From: Pseudomonadota bacterium
GTDB lineage: Bacteria > Pseudomonadota > Gammaproteobacteria > Berkiellales > Berkiellaceae
Length of the DNA stretch: 64,000 nt
Assembly (NCBI GenBank): GCA_018241965.1
Contig: JAFECS010000012.1
Location: forward strand, 1-64,000
Reading direction: 5' to 3'
The translations under genes and the position numbers were made by a program. The stretch's first letter is position 1; the number at the start of each line of letters is the position of its first letter. Shown in pieces: positions 63,942-64,000 of the stretch. The notes under the pieces were generated by a model, which did not search any database, had not been told where the DNA came from, and saw only the letters and a list, made by a program, of their open reading frames with translations.

Positions 63942-64000
63942 AACCACCTCCAGCAAAAAACCATGATAAACAATTGGCTTTGCTTTGGCTGTCCGTAAAA

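Overview
This AT-rich 64 kb window reads as chromosome from a gammaproteobacterium of the Legionellales type, i.e. a host-associated or intracellular relative of Legionella, Coxiella or Berkiella. That placement is an inference. It rests on ordinary gammaproteobacterial housekeeping gene order (djlA-murU-amgK | lptD-surA-pdxA-rsmA-apaG-apaH; coxBA-ctaG-coxC-DUF2909-SURF1-ctaA-ctaB-sco; yicC-gmk-rpoZ-spoT-recG; coaBC-dut-algC) interrupted by islands of eukaryote-like genes: ankyrin repeats, an F-box/LRR protein with basic nuclear-type tails, and a protein with two R-SNARE motifs. I see no rRNA, tRNA, CRISPR array or intact insertion sequence.

Layout. 1-451: 5' part of an ankyrin-repeat gene running off the edge, with its own promoter. 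840-10469: envelope biogenesis and peptidoglycan recycling (djlA, murU, amgK leftward; lptD to apaH rightward). 10604-18729: complete aa3-type cytochrome c oxidase operon with copper and heme A assembly factors. 18716-25826: accessory island, all leftward. It holds a 721-residue unknown protein, a bacteriocin-like locus (HTH-type regulator, array of DNA hairpins, two double-glycine-leader peptides, small two-helix membrane protein as likely immunity), two unknown proteins, a REP-like repeat block, and the tandem R-SNARE gene. 25919-34296: a PaaK-like adenylating enzyme, the divergent znuA/znuCB zinc uptake locus, the F-box/LRR gene, a small secreted His/Tyr-rich protein and a tannase-family esterase. 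34496-42749: fused LplT-Aas lysophospholipid recycling protein, ubiA, a rubredoxin-reductase-like flavoprotein, and arginase plus ornithine aminotransferase. 42837-43988: DUF4143 ATPase behind twin palindromes. 44150-57684: core genes (recG, spoT, rpoZ, gmk, yicC, rph, xth, pyrE, deoC, algC, dut, coaBC) and a rhodanese. 57765-63956: HAD phosphatase, a helical-repeat protein, a DUF2059 protein, a type-I-secretion-like surface protein, a DMT transporter and a GNAT acetyltransferase.

The most notable item is the 374-codon gene at 24702-25826. Its first module aligns residue by residue with animal VAMP/synaptobrevin, including the zero-layer Arg, nearly all core layers and the membrane-proximal Lys-Arg-Lys/Trp/Asn. 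A second, more diverged module repeats the pattern, and the join between them contains what looks like a translated Shine-Dalgarno sequence plus an internal start. The second is the two-peptide bacteriocin-like locus with its hairpin array. The third is a shared promoter-proximal leader upstream of the two eukaryote-like genes 31 kb apart (ankyrin and F-box/LRR), suggesting common control of effector genes.
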